From NCBI GenBank assembly GCA_031273825.1, contig JAISRB010000095.1:1-32121 (forward strand): 32,121 nucleotides of DNA, in the 5' to 3' direction. Positions 8,566 through 17,417 of the stretch are shown here, piece after piece. Origin of the DNA: Clostridiales bacterium (GTDB lineage Bacteria; Bacillota; Clostridia; Christensenellales; JAISNN01). The position numbers were made by a program, and so were the translations under genes. Every line of letters begins with the position of its first letter. Position 1 is the first letter of the stretch. The notes beneath the pieces were generated by a model. It had not been told where the DNA came from, made no database searches, and was given only the letters and a program-made list of their open reading frames with translations.

Positions 8566-9426
8566 TTAAAAAATTTCTCCTATATCGGTATAGCTATAGT
8601 TTTTTTCGCAAAAGGAACATTTTACCTCAATTTTTCCGACCTCTTTTATCGTCGCGGCCGCCTCGTCGCGGCCCAAAGCTAAGATTATCTCCTTGACCCT
8701 TTCCTCCGAGCAGTCGCAAAGATAGCGCGGAACGTATTCGTCTATCTTTTTGAATTCAAACGCGCCGAAATATTCGGACATGACGGCGTCCGCGGTCTTT
8801 AAAGAATATAATATCTTACCAACGTCGGTAAAGCGCGTCAAAACGTCCTGAACGGCGGTTATCAAAAAGTCGTCCGCGCCCGGCAACGCTTGCACAAAGA
8901 TTCCGCTCGCCGACAAAATACTCCGTCCGTCAAAATATTCGCCCATGGCTATTCCCGACGGGCGTTGCTCGCTGACCGTCAAATAGAGCGCGAAGTCCGA
9001 GGCTATGTCGCCCCTGACCACCTCTGAATTTCCGACGTAAGGCTCGCGCATTCCGAGATCCTTTATGACTCTTATCCTTCCGCTTTTGCCGAACGCCGCG
9101 CTTACGTCGAGTCCGCCGCCGCCGGCTGCGTTCGTAGGCTCTCCTCCGCCGTCGGTTACAAGATAGCCCTTGACGAGACCGCCGCTTTTTGCCGCGACGA
9201 CGGCTCTCTTTATCGGGCCGTCGGTCTCGACGGTCAAAGACAGCCTGTCAAAAGGACTCTTAAGGTCTTGACTCAAAAACACGCCGACGGTCAAAAGTCT
9301 GTTTAACGCCGCGGAATACAACGGCGGCAGCCCGTGCAGTCTCGCGGCCTCGTCGGCAACGTCCTTAGAGTCTATTACGGTGACGACAAACGCGCCGTTC
9401 AAGATATATCTCGCGCTAAAGCTCAT
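8566..9426 (-). CDS. hslO: 33 kDa redox-regulated chaperone Hsp33
   Basis: Hsp33 is a holdase chaperone switched on by oxidation of a zinc-bound cysteine cluster. The 286-residue protein has both halves of that switch near the C-terminus: Cys237-x-Cys239 (YLCDCS) and Cys270-x2-Cys273 (VKCSFCE). The N-terminal dimerisation core is complete and the length is normal for the family. AGGAG precedes the ATG and sits right behind the T-tract of a hairpin at 9438-9469, so its ribosome binding site adjoins a putative terminator. The stop codon directly abuts the start of the TPR gene. Confidence 0.95.
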   Translation of the reverse strand: MSFSARYILNGAFVVTVIDSKDVADEAARLHGLPPLYSAALNRLLTVGVFLSQDLKSPFDRLSLTVETDGPIKRAVVAAKSGGLVKGYLVTDGGGEPTNAAGGGGLDVSAAFGKSGRIRVIKDLGMREPYVGNSEVVRGDIASDFALYLTVSEQRPSGIAMGEYFDGRSILSASGIFVQALPGADDFLITAVQDVLTRFTDVGKILYSLKTADAVMSEYFGAFEFKKIDEYVPRYLCDCSEERVKEIILALGRDEAAATIKEVGKIEVKCSFCEKNYSYTDIGEIF

Positions 9427-9437
9427 AAGTAACTCCT

Positions 9438-9469
9438 AAAAAAAACCGCGCGGACGCTTATCGCCGCGC
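9438..9469 (-). terminator. putative intrinsic terminator overlapping the methyltransferase stop
   Basis: On the minus strand GCGCGG pairs with CCGCGC across a ten-base loop that contains the methyltransferase TAA, followed by GG and eight Ts. The T-tract runs into the hslO ribosome binding site (TTTTAGGAG). Termination is probably partial unless hslO has its own promoter, which I do not see. Confidence 0.55.
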
Positions 9470-10195
9470 TTTTTTCGCCGCGACCAGCAACCTCTTTGAC
9501 GCGCCTCTAAGCGCGCCGAAGCTGTCGCCGTCAAACGCCGAAAAGGTAAAGCCGCAAGCCCTAAGCAACTCAAAAATTTTTTGATTGTCATAAAAATACT
9601 GAGTATTCGTCTCGTCGCTGCGAATATAACCGCCGCCGCTCCTCTCAAAAAAGGTCAGCTCCATAGTTATCGCGCCTTTTTTTATATTTGAATTCCGCCA
9701 AAAATATGTAAGCCCCTGCGCGTCCTCATAATAGAGCTTTCCCGACAGAAGCTTTTTGGCCTTATATACCGTGCTCATGTCGAATATCAAAAGCCCGTCG
9801 TCGTTTAACGAGCGGCTTATAGCGGCAAAAAGCCGTTTTAGCCCCGCCGCGCTCGAAACGTAATTGAAGCCGTCGACAAAGCTCGCGATAAGGTCATATT
9901 TTGACGGTATGACCGGCTTGTTTACGTCCTGTCTTATAAAGGTTATTTTTTGACGGTGCAAATCGGCGTTTCCCGCGGCGGCGTTGAGCATGTCGGGCGA
10001 TATGTCGGAGGCCGTCATATCGACGCCGATACGCGAAAGCCCTACGGTGATTTTTCCCGTGCCGCAGGCAAACTCAAAGCCGCTTTTGACCCCGCGCGGC
10101 TCTATTTGCTCTTTGACAAAACCAAGCAGCCCGTCATAGCGGTAATCCTTCATCAACGCATCATAATACCTATAAAGCGCGGAATATTCAGACAT
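9458..10195 (-). CDS. class I SAM-dependent methyltransferase
   Basis: The 245-residue protein has the Rossmann methyltransferase core: motif I FEFACGTGKIT at residues 40-50, an acidic residue ending strand 2 in TASDISPDML (61-70), IRQDVNKP as motif III, and YDLIASFVDGFNYV as the motif IV region. This arrangement is common in small-molecule methyltransferases of Firmicutes. No RNA- or protein-binding appendage is present, so the acceptor is unknown. Its stop lies inside the hairpin at 9438-9469. The upstream membrane-protein gene ends about 67 nt away, with a hairpin between them. Confidence 0.85.
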   Translation of the reverse strand: MSEYSALYRYYDALMKDYRYDGLLGFVKEQIEPRGVKSGFEFACGTGKITVGLSRIGVDMTASDISPDMLNAAAGNADLHRQKITFIRQDVNKPVIPSKYDLIASFVDGFNYVSSAAGLKRLFAAISRSLNDDGLLIFDMSTVYKAKKLLSGKLYYEDAQGLTYFWRNSNIKKGAITMELTFFERSGGGYIRSDETNTQYFYDNQKIFELLRACGFTFSAFDGDSFGALRGASKRLLVAAKKARR

Positions 10196-10216
10196 TTTTT
10201 ACTCTCTTTATATAAG

Positions 10217-10248
10217 GCTTGCGCGTCGGATACGAAGGGGCAAGCCCC
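10217..10248. repeat. hairpin between membrane-protein and methyltransferase genes
   Basis: GGGGCAAGCCCC (10237-10248) is a perfect short palindrome, and GGCTTG at 10217 can alternatively pair with CAAGCC at 10241. The GGCTTGCGCG segment resembles the arms of the repeats at 17281 and 17507, suggesting a degenerate relative. No T-tract follows. Confidence 0.4.
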
Positions 10249-10262
10249 GCGCCCGCCTCATT

Positions 10263-11357
10263 CTATTTTTTCTTTTTCGGGGCGTTCGGGGCGTTCTTTG
10301 AATTGCCGCCGCTCGCCGCTTTATCCGCGCCGACGACCGTTTTTTTTGCGCCGCCGTCGCCCGCCGCCTTTTTGGGGTTGTTATATACGTTGACGGCTTT
10401 TTTTCTTTCCTTCTTTTTGCCGTTGTTAGACGACGGCTTTGACCTTTCGGAGGCCTTTGCCTCGTAGAGCTTGTCTAAGAAATTTTCAAAGCCGTATTCG
10501 CAAAACGCGTCGAATACGAGCGCGTATATCGACAGGAGAATAAAGACGGCGATTACGATAGTTATGACTATCACCGTCATATTGCCGGTAAAAATCAAAA
10601 AGAACGGCAGGCACGATATCAAGGTTATTCCCATATTGACGGGATATAAGCCGACGGTATACAGCGCGGCGTTCTTTAATACGCTCCCGAATTTCAAATC
10701 GTATATCGGAATCATGACAAAGCAATAGGCCGCAAAGCACACCGCCGTCAAGGCCGCGACGGCAAGCGCGGCAAAAATCAGCCAGCCAAAGACGGCGGAC
10801 GCGCCGTTAAGCGTGTTTTCATAGTGATAAAACCCGAAATAGACGACGCCGAACAAGACGGCTATCAAAGCCGAATAGACGGCGGCGTACTTCCACCAAT
10901 GCTTTTTTAGCCCTTCTAAAAAGACCTTAAAGACCTTTACGCCCGAATGCCCCCACCCGAGCAGCCGCGTGACGCTAAAAACGCCCGACAAAAAAGGCCC
11001 GGGTATCAGGAGCAACAAAAACGCGTATATCAAATCGCGCCTTATCGACGAGACAAGCTCTATGATTTTTCCGGCGTTCTCGACCGAGGTCATAGGATAG
11101 CCTATTCCGGTGTTCAGGGCGTATTCAAACGAGCCTATCGTCTCGGTTACGCGTCCCGATATGTACATTAAAAAAATCAAAAACGGAAGAAACGCCGCCG
11201 CGATGAGCAGATTGACCGAAAAAAGCGTTTTATATTCGATAAAGAGGACGTCCCACGTCCTCTTGATTCTCCCGGATTTAAAAAAAGAAGGCGCCGGCGG
11301 CTGCAAAGGCGCGACCCTTTCGGCTCTTTCAAGCGTTAATTTTGAATACCATTTCAT
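10263..11357 (-). CDS. six-span integral membrane protein, YesL/DUF624-like, with basic tail
   Basis: Hydrophobic segments lie near residues 58-78, 119-140, 168-188, 200-228, 245-268 and 272-293, counted from the track start at 11390. A conserved-looking loop LLGWGHSGVKVFKVFLEGLK sits between the second and third spans, reminiscent of the YesL (DUF624) family often found beside sugar transporters; this match is tentative. From about residue 310 the protein becomes a low-complexity Lys/Ala/Asn tail ending PKKKK, probably cytoplasmic. The track uses a GTG at 11390. I prefer the ATG at 11357 (MKWYSKLTLE), although neither start has a strong ribosome binding site. Function unknown. Confidence 0.7.
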   Translation of the reverse strand: MKWYSKLTLERAERVAPLQPPAPSFFKSGRIKRTWDVLFIEYKTLFSVNLLIAAAFLPFLIFLMYISGRVTETIGSFEYALNTGIGYPMTSVENAGKIIELVSSIRRDLIYAFLLLLIPGPFLSGVFSVTRLLGWGHSGVKVFKVFLEGLKKHWWKYAAVYSALIAVLFGVVYFGFYHYENTLNGASAVFGWLIFAALAVAALTAVCFAAYCFVMIPIYDLKFGSVLKNAALYTVGLYPVNMGITLISCLPFFLIFTGNMTVIVITIVIAVFILLSIYALVFDAFCEYGFENFLDKLYEAKASERSKPSSNNGKKKERKKAVNVYNNPKKAAGDGGAKKTVVGADKAASGGNSKNAPNAPKKKK

Positions 11358-11419
11358 GTTTATTCGACCGTCCGTTATTTTATTTGTCACCGCTTTACGG
11401 CTCTGTCCGCGCTATAAAC

Positions 11420-11452
11420 GCTCCGGCCTTTTTTTTGAGAAAGGCGCGGAGC
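11420..11452 (-). terminator. hairpin downstream of lepB, possible terminator
   Basis: On the minus strand GCTCCGCGCCTTT can pair with AAAGGCCGGAGC across a short A-rich loop, just after the lepB stop. The following GTTTATAG is a poor U-tract, so it may be a processing site or weak terminator. Confidence 0.4.
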
Positions 11453-11465
11453 TTAAAGCCGCGGT

Positions 11466-12185
11466 TTATTTTAGCATTACGATTTTTCCGTCTCTGAGCG
11501 CCATAAAGGCCTTGCCGAAAACGGCGTCGAGAGCTACCGTTCCGAACATTCTGCTGTCCTTACTGACGCGGCGGTTGTCTCCCATGAGAAAGACGTGACC
11601 CTTCGGCACCGTCAGCTTCAGATTCTCATAAATAATTCCGTAGGGAGAGGTTTTTTCTCTGATATAGGTGACGCCGAAGTCTTTTAGATAAGGCTCGTCA
11701 AGCCTGCCGCCGTTTAGATATACTACGCCCTCGATATATCTCTGACCGCCGTCGACAAACTCAAAGCCCTTGTCGCGCAGCTCGTTTCTTTCCGCGGCGG
11801 TTCCGCTGAAATCCTTGTATTCGTATCTGATCTCCAAGACGTCGCCCTCGGAGGCTATGACGCGCTTGATGATATAATCGATGGCGTTTCCATCCTGATC
11901 GATTTCACCCGGATCGGGATTTGCCGCGCGTACTATATCGCCGTTTTTTATTTTTTTTGTCAGAAATAAATAGACTATATCGTTAGAGCCTTCGATTCCG
12001 ACTAAGGTGTAGTCCATCGACGAGCCTTTGACCTCGGTCGTCACAAAAACGTATTCTTTTAATACGACGGACGCCGTAAACGACAGCATAACTACAAAAA
12101 CTAATATTAAAATATCCGTTATAAAACTACTTTTTCTCGTCGGCTTTTTTAAAGCCGACGGCGGCAAGGTGGTGTTTCCGTTCAT
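11466..12185 (-). CDS. lepB: type I signal peptidase
   Basis: Signal peptidase I removes signal peptides from secreted proteins at the outer face of the membrane. The 239-residue protein has one N-terminal membrane anchor (residues 22-44) and the Ser/Lys dyad: Ser56 in VKGSSMDYTL and Lys107 in DYIIKRVIASEGD. Box E, VFLMGDNRRVSKDSRMFG, follows. The single anchor fits the Gram-positive type. The residue after Ser-Met is Asp, where Pro or another residue is more usual (SMxPTL); this is a small departure. AAAAGGATGAAACG precedes the ATG. Confidence 0.94.
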   Translation of the reverse strand: MNGNTTLPPSALKKPTRKSSFITDILILVFVVMLSFTASVVLKEYVFVTTEVKGSSMDYTLVGIEGSNDIVYLFLTKKIKNGDIVRAANPDPGEIDQDGNAIDYIIKRVIASEGDVLEIRYEYKDFSGTAAERNELRDKGFEFVDGGQRYIEGVVYLNGGRLDEPYLKDFGVTYIREKTSPYGIIYENLKLTVPKGHVFLMGDNRRVSKDSRMFGTVALDAVFGKAFMALRDGKIVMLK

Positions 12186-12252
12186 CGTTTCATCCTTTTT
12201 GAGTTATTTTTTTGAGGTTCTATCTTTTTTATTTTTAATCAGCCGGCGCGTC

Positions 12253-13899
12253 CTAAACAAAAAGCACGTTGTTAAAAACCACTTCCCGCGCCCCTTCTAT
12301 TTCGAGCATTTTTATGCCGCCGAAGCCGTCGGCCTGCCTGACCGCGCCGTTGCCCGTCATGAGAAACATTCGCGGCGACAGCGACGTTTTGCGCCATTCG
12401 TCCGAGGCCTTAAGCGCGACGCGGCAGGTATAAATCTCCAGCCCCTCCTCCGCGCTTTTGTAGATATTGACAGAAAATTCGACGTCCCTTGCGGTGTAAG
12501 CGTCAAAGACTATCGCCGCTGCGTCGTCGTCGTTTATGCCCGTCGTGCCTACGCCGTAATTTATCATTGCGCCCTCGCTCGACGTGACGCCCTTAATCGA
12601 ATACGCGCCCTCGGCAAGCGTTATTATGTTTTCCTCCGCGATAAGTCCGTTTTTAGAGGACGGAACAAAGGTTACGCCCGTATCCGTCGAATATATTATC
12701 CGGTTGCTCGGAGTTCTCGCCTGCGGCTCTCTTTTGTCAAAGCTCTTTGCCGCGCACTTGCTCGACACTACCTCTCCGCCCTTATATGAGATGTTGGCAA
12801 AGGCAAATATTATCGCGGGATTGTCAACGTCGATTTTTGCGATATACTCTCCGCCGCTGACCTCCTCGGCCTTGAGGCTCTTCCATTCTCTGAAATAGGG
12901 CAGCTCGTTGGTGACGCTATAATATACGCCGACCGACTCTATGCCGTCAAAGTCAGGGGCTTTGAGGTTAAAATAATATTTGTCCTCGCTGACGGTTATG
13001 CTCGCCTGAGGGTTTCTCACGCGCTTTTCACCGCCGTCAAAGACGCGGTTTAGCCACATTATGAGGTTGTCGGCCGCCGCGGCGGTTATTCTGTCGCGCA
13101 GATTAGGGCTTATTATGAGGGTCTTGTCGCCGTCCGTCATGTCAAACAAATCCATTCCTCTGTCAAGGTCTCCGAATTCGCTGTTTGTCGACAAAAGCAT
13201 GAGCGACGGAACGCTCAAAAACTTAACATATGTCTGCGCCTCTATGCCAGAAATATAGGTCTGTCTTTCCTCGTCGATTTCGAGACTCTTTCCCGAATAT
13301 TTATACAATCCGCGATAGGCCGTATAGCCGCACCCGAATATCGAAACCACGCCCTTAAAGGTCTTGCTTGAGTCGGAGCCGGCCGCCATATACGCGGCGG
13401 TAGACGATGTGTTTTCGGCGGCTAATATTATGTCGTCTATCCCCAAAACGCTACCGACAAAGACGGCGGCCCGCCTTATCATCTTTGCCCAGATAAACCA
13501 CGAGGTATGCCTCGCCGACGGCTCGGCCTTCAAAAAACGCTCCGAGGCGGCGTTGGGCTTTCCGTGGGCGAATTCGCCCCGGTAGACCGTCGACGGAGCG
13601 GTCTCCGTCGGCATAAATTCGATGACGGCCACTAAGCTTCCGTCGTTTGCCAGACGCAAAATAAGCTCCTTATCCGCGCCCTTAAAGAGGTCTGCGGCGT
13701 ATAATACCGCCGAATTTTTTGCGCCGTCCTTTTTTTGAAGGATAGAGCAAAGAACTCTCACCTCTCCGCCGTCCGTCTTTTCGGAGGTGAACAGATATTT
13801 TTTGCGTATAATTTCGCCGTCCGTCTCCTCGAATACGCACTCCGCGTCTAAGGAACCCGACTTAGGGTCATAATCGCCCCAAAGCTTTGACGGTGTCAT
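12253..13899 (-). CDS. large alpha/beta-hydrolase-like protein, possibly a pseudoenzyme
   Basis: I do not recognise a named family with confidence. In the middle region, WFIWAKMIRRAAVFVGSVLG, then IILAAENTSSTAAYMAAGSD and KGVVSIFGCGY follow the order of strands seen in PhoPQ-activated/acetylxylan-esterase-type hydrolases. The nucleophile elbow reads AENTSS, however, and the expected histidine region reads ISPNLRDRIT, so the triad looks lost. The C-terminal part is beta-rich (two sandwich-like segments from about residues 300 and 440). The track start at 13950 is a TTG that is really the -35 box. The ATG at 13899 has GGAAAG seven nt upstream and lies just past the predicted transcript start, giving 548 residues. 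No signal peptide. Confidence 0.7.
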   Translation of the reverse strand: MTPSKLWGDYDPKSGSLDAECVFEETDGEIIRKKYLFTSEKTDGGEVRVLCSILQKKDGAKNSAVLYAADLFKGADKELILRLANDGSLVAVIEFMPTETAPSTVYRGEFAHGKPNAASERFLKAEPSARHTSWFIWAKMIRRAAVFVGSVLGIDDIILAAENTSSTAAYMAAGSDSSKTFKGVVSIFGCGYTAYRGLYKYSGKSLEIDEERQTYISGIEAQTYVKFLSVPSLMLLSTNSEFGDLDRGMDLFDMTDGDKTLIISPNLRDRITAAAADNLIMWLNRVFDGGEKRVRNPQASITVSEDKYYFNLKAPDFDGIESVGVYYSVTNELPYFREWKSLKAEEVSGGEYIAKIDVDNPAIIFAFANISYKGGEVVSSKCAAKSFDKREPQARTPSNRIIYSTDTGVTFVPSSKNGLIAEENIITLAEGAYSIKGVTSSEGAMINYGVGTTGINDDDAAAIVFDAYTARDVEFSVNIYKSAEEGLEIYTCRVALKASDEWRKTSLSPRMFLMTGNGAVRQADGFGGIKMLEIEGAREVVFNNVLFV

Positions 13900-13921
13900 G
13901 AATATACTTTCCATAAGCCCT

Positions 13922-13950
13922 ATTGTACCATAAAAGCCGCAATAAAGCAA
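13922..13950 (-). promoter_or_regulatory. promoter of the 12253-13899 gene
   Basis: Minus strand TTGCTT (13950-13945) and TACAAT (13927-13922) are 17 nt apart, with a TGG extension just before the -10 box. The predicted transcript start is about 15 nt before the ATG at 13899. Confidence 0.75.
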
Positions 13951-14007
13951 GCTTTTACAGGGTTTGCGAATTAAAACTTTTTTCGCGCGTCCGCCGCCGT
14001 TTTATCA

Positions 14008-14039
14008 GGGCAGCCAAAAACCGCGCTTTTTGGTTGCCC
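14008..14039. repeat. dispersed 32-bp palindrome, copy downstream of glgC
   Basis: On the minus strand this reads GGGCAACCAAAAA, loop GCGCGG, TTTTTGGCTGCCC, a 13-bp stem with one wobble pair. It matches the copy at 17418-17449 in 31 of 32 positions but in inverted orientation. It lies directly after the glgC stop and could act as a transcription barrier, though no U-tract follows. Confidence 0.85.
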
Positions 14040-14043
14040 GCCC

Positions 14044-15234
14044 CTATATCATTTTTCCTTTTAGTACGACTTCTCCCTCTTTTATAACCGTATCCGGCCC
14101 TATCAAGGCTATCTCCCATTCGCCGTTTTCTGCGGCGGCGGTGAGATTTTCGCCTATTTGCGCGCCCTTTTTGACGACCGCGCCCGGCCCTATTATGGCG
14201 TATCTGACGACGGCGTTTTCGTCTATGGCCGCGCCCGGCATGACTATCGAATTTTCGACGATTGCGCCCTTGCCGACGGTACAGCTGTGCGACAAAATAG
14301 AATTTCTAAGAGTTCCGTCGATTTCGCAGCCCTCGCTGACGAGGCTGTTTTCTATTTTTGCGTTTAGTCCGAGATAGTGCGGCGGCTCGGCTGAATTTCT
14401 CGCGTAGATTTTCCAACCCGTATCGTTGAGATTTATTCCCGAATTTTTATCGAGCAAATCCATATTGGCCTCCCAAAGGCTGGATATCGTTCCCACGTCC
14501 TTCCAATAGCCCTTAAAAGAGTACGCATAAAGCTTTTCGCCGTTTTTTAGCATATTGGTTATTATGTTCTTTCCGAAATCGTTTTGAGACGATTTATCGT
14601 CCTCGTCGGCTATGAGATACGCCTTTAGCTTTTCCCACGTAAATATATATATACCCATGGAGGCCTTTGTGCCCTTCGGCTTTTTCGGCTTTTCCTCAAA
14701 TTCCGTCACCCTGCCCTTTTCGTCCGCGCTCATAATTCCGAATCTCGACGCTTGCGACAGCGGCACGTCGATGACGGCTATCGTGCAATCAGCCTTGTTT
14801 TTTTTGTGGGAGTCGAGCATAAGCGAATAGTCCATTTTGTAGATATGGTCTCCCGACAGCACCAAAACGTATTCGGGGTTGTACCTGTCTATAAAGGCTA
14901 TGTTTTGATAGATAGCGTTAGCCGTGCCCTTATACCATTCGCCCGACTTTGCCCTCATAAACGGAGGAAGGACAAAAACGCCGCCGTTCAGTCTGTCCAA
15001 ATCCCACGGTTGACCGTTGCCGATATATGTATTCAGTTCAAAGGGCTGATATTGCGTCAATACCCCGATTGTGTCGATATGCGAATTGACGGTGTTAGAA
15101 AGCGTAAAATCTATGATTCGGTATTTTCCGCCGAACGGCACCGCCGGTTTTGCCACCTGACTCGTCAAAACGCCGAGTCTCGTTCCCTGTCCTCCCGCAA
15201 GAAGCATTGCGACGCATTCTTTTCTTTGTTTCAT
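14044..15234 (-). CDS. glgC: glucose-1-phosphate adenylyltransferase
   Basis: GlgC makes ADP-glucose, the donor for glycogen synthesis. The 396-residue protein begins with the nucleotide-binding [20 protein letters not shown] (residues 11-30) and [15 protein letters not shown], has [11 protein letters not shown] mid-protein, and ends in a left-handed beta-helix of hexapeptide repeats ([19 protein letters not shown] region). Length and layout are normal for GlgC rather than the inactive-site paralogue GlgD. It follows glgB after 37 nt, a gap that holds a small CGGCG/CGCCG hairpin and the AGGGG ribosome binding site. glgA, glgD and glgP are not in the window. Confidence 0.96.
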   Translation of the reverse strand: MKQRKECVAMLLAGGQGTRLGVLTSQVAKPAVPFGGKYRIIDFTLSNTVNSHIDTIGVLTQYQPFELNTYIGNGQPWDLDRLNGGVFVLPPFMRAKSGEWYKGTANAIYQNIAFIDRYNPEYVLVLSGDHIYKMDYSLMLDSHKKNKADCTIAVIDVPLSQASRFGIMSADEKGRVTEFEEKPKKPKGTKASMGIYIFTWEKLKAYLIADEDDKSSQNDFGKNIITNMLKNGEKLYAYSFKGYWKDVGTISSLWEANMDLLDKNSGINLNDTGWKIYARNSAEPPHYLGLNAKIENSLVSEGCEIDGTLRNSILSHSCTVGKGAIVENSIVMPGAAIDENAVVRYAIIGPGAVVKKGAQIGENLTAAAENGEWEIALIGPDTVIKEGEVVLKGKMI

Positions 15235-15271
15235 GGCTCACACCCCTTTCGGCGAAAAACCGCCGGCCGTT

Positions 15272-17179
15272 TTATTTTTTGTATCCGCTTAACGCTATAG
15301 GTCTGATAAACATGGCGGCGTTCGCGGGAATATTCAATCTCAAGATATACTCCTCGCCGTGCCGCGGCTGCGCCGATTTTCTCGCCTTTAGCGTCGAATT
15401 GCTCTTTACGCTTCCTCCGAAGGCCGCGCTTTCGCTGTTTAGTATTATCTTGTAGCTCCCGTCGGACGGCACGCCTATCTCATATTTTTGACGCGCCACT
15501 GGCGAAAAGTTTATCGCGGCGATGATATAGCCGCCGTCTAAGGCGCATCTCTTGAATACGGCTATATTTTGAATTTTGTCGTCTACGACAATCCACTTAA
15601 AGCCGTCAAAGCTGCAATCAAGCTCAAAAAACTCTTTGTTTGAGGCGTAAAGCTTGTTTAGCGTCTTGACGTAGGTCTGAAATTTTTTGTGCTTAGGATA
15701 GTCTAAAAGCTGCCAATCAAGCTGCTTTTTATAGTCCCATTCGATAAATTGCGCAAATTCGCCGCCCATAAACAACAGCTTTTTGCCCGGCTCGGCAAGC
15801 ATATAGGCAAAAAGAGCCTTGAGGGCGGAAAACTTTTCGTCGTAGCTTCCCGGCATTTTTTCTATGAGCGAACGCTTGCCGTGGACGACCTCGTCGTGAG
15901 ACAGCGGCAAAACGTAGTTTTCGGAATAGGCGTAGGTTATCGGAAAGGTCAGAAGCGCGTGGTTGTCCTTTCTAAAAAAAGGATTGAGCGAGGCGTATCT
16001 CAAAGTATCGTTCATCCACCCCATATTCCACTTGAAGTTAAAGCCCAAACCGCCGTCGTAGCTCGGTCTCGTTATCATCGGAAAGGCGGTAGACTCCTCG
16101 GCTATCATGAGAAAACCCTCGTTTCTCGACAAAACCGCCGTGTTTAGGTCGCGCAAAAACTCTATGGCCTCCAGATTATAATTGCCGCCGTCGATATTTT
16201 TTGCCGCGGCCTTGCCGCTCCTGCCGTAATCTAAATAGAGCATTGACGCGACCGCGTCGACTCTTATTCCGTCTATGTGATAAACCGAAGCGAAATATTC
16301 CGCGGAGGAAATGAGAAAGCTCCTTATTTCCGGTCTGCCGTAGTCAAATATGACGGTTCCCCAATCCTCGTGCTCGCGCTTTAGGGGGTCGGCGTATTCG
16401 TAGAGGCTTTTGCCGTTAAATTCAAAAAGCCCGTGCGCGTCCTTAGGAAAATGCGCCGCCACCCAATCGAGAATGACGCCTATGCCGGCGTTGTGCAGAC
16501 GGTCGACAAAGCGCATAAAGTCCTTTGGCGTTCCGAACCGCGAGGTCGGCGCGAACATGCCCGTAACCTGATAGCCCCAGCTGCCGTCAAAGGGAAATTC
16601 GGTGACGGGCAAAAGCTCTATATGCGTATAATTCATCGACTTGATATAGGGTATAAGCTCGTCGGCTATCATCGAATAGCTCATATAAGAGCCGTCGGCG
16701 TTTCTGCGCCACGAGCCTAAGTGCATCTCATATATGTTTATTGGCGACGAATAGGGATTATAACCGTTTCTTGCCGTCATCCATTTTTTGTCGCTCCAAC
16801 GGTAGCCGTCTAAGACATAGAGCTTAGACGCGTTAGCCGGCGGCGTTTCGCCGTGATAGGCGTAAGGATCCGACTTAAAAACGCAACTCCCGTCGTTTTG
16901 GATTATGCAATATTTATAATTGTCGTATTCTTTAAGCCCAAAAACGACTGTTTCGTATATCTCGTCCGAAATTCTGTCCATGGGATTTTTGTCCTTATCC
17001 CACCCGTTAAAATCTCCGACGACCGAAACGCCAAAAACCGACGGCGCCCATACGCGAAAAACCCAGCCGTCCTTGCCGCCGATTTTTATCGGACGCGGCG
17101 AAAACAGCTTGTGCGCTTCGTAGTTGACTCCCCTATGGAAAAGATATATGGGATCTCTCAGTTCTTTAGCAAGCGGCAT
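15272..17179 (-). CDS. glgB: 1,4-alpha-glucan branching enzyme
   Basis: GlgB introduces alpha-1,6 branches into glycogen. The protein has an N-terminal CBM48 domain (about residues 35-125, with VVGDFNGWD), then the GH13 barrel: nucleophile Asp308 in GIRVDAVASML, acid Glu361 in IAEESTAF, and LSHDEVVHGK carrying the third catalytic Asp; a C-terminal beta domain follows. At 635 residues it lacks the extra N1 domain of long forms. The track start (TTG, 17233) is inside the promoter's -35 box. The ATG at 17179 has GAGGT ten nt upstream and gives MPLAKELRDPIYLFHRG, so I use it. First gene of the glgB-glgC unit. Confidence 0.95.
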   Translation of the reverse strand: MPLAKELRDPIYLFHRGVNYEAHKLFSPRPIKIGGKDGWVFRVWAPSVFGVSVVGDFNGWDKDKNPMDRISDEIYETVVFGLKEYDNYKYCIIQNDGSCVFKSDPYAYHGETPPANASKLYVLDGYRWSDKKWMTARNGYNPYSSPINIYEMHLGSWRRNADGSYMSYSMIADELIPYIKSMNYTHIELLPVTEFPFDGSWGYQVTGMFAPTSRFGTPKDFMRFVDRLHNAGIGVILDWVAAHFPKDAHGLFEFNGKSLYEYADPLKREHEDWGTVIFDYGRPEIRSFLISSAEYFASVYHIDGIRVDAVASMLYLDYGRSGKAAAKNIDGGNYNLEAIEFLRDLNTAVLSRNEGFLMIAEESTAFPMITRPSYDGGLGFNFKWNMGWMNDTLRYASLNPFFRKDNHALLTFPITYAYSENYVLPLSHDEVVHGKRSLIEKMPGSYDEKFSALKALFAYMLAEPGKKLLFMGGEFAQFIEWDYKKQLDWQLLDYPKHKKFQTYVKTLNKLYASNKEFFELDCSFDGFKWIVVDDKIQNIAVFKRCALDGGYIIAAINFSPVARQKYEIGVPSDGSYKIILNSESAAFGGSVKSNSTLKARKSAQPRHGEEYILRLNIPANAAMFIRPIALSGYKK

Positions 17180-17204
17180 AATACAATTAACCTCAATGCC
17201 TATC

Positions 17205-17233
17205 ATTATATCAAACTTTATGAAAATAGTCAA
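17205..17233 (-). promoter_or_regulatory. promoter of glgB-glgC
   Basis: TTGACT (17233-17228), a 17-nt spacer and TATAAT (17210-17205) form a near-perfect vegetative promoter about 25 nt upstream of the glgB ATG. I see no operator or riboswitch in the short leader. Confidence 0.88.
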
Positions 17234-17280
17234 TATATCTCGTAAAATATTTTTTTATAGGGATTTATATGGCTTTTATT

Positions 17281-17340
17281 AGGGCTTGCGCATTTGCGCA
17301 AGCCCTGTGTAGGGGCAACGCGCTCGTTGCGCATGCGCTC
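17281..17340. repeat. 60-bp hairpin repeat, copy 1
   Basis: Begins AGGGCTTGCGCA-TT-TGCGCAAGCCCT, a perfect 12-bp inverted repeat, followed by GTGTAGGGGCAACG and a second short stem (GCAACG/CGTTGC). It matches copy 2 at 17507-17566 in 54 of 60 positions, in the same orientation. The twelfth stem pair is A-T here and G-C in copy 2, so pairing is kept. Confidence 0.85.
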
Positions 17341-17360
17341 CGCTCGCCGGGTTTCCCCTC

Positions 17361-17383
17361 TTGCGGCAACGAGATTGCCGCAA
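17361..17383. repeat. perfect hairpin in the repeat nest
   Basis: TTGCGGCAA-CGAGA-TTGCCGCAA, a nine-base-pair perfect stem with a five-base loop. It lies between copy 1 of the 60-bp repeat and the GGGCAACC palindrome. Confidence 0.75.
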
Positions 17384-17417
17384 TTCACCCCTTTTCGCGG
17401 ACTTTGTCCGTTAATGG

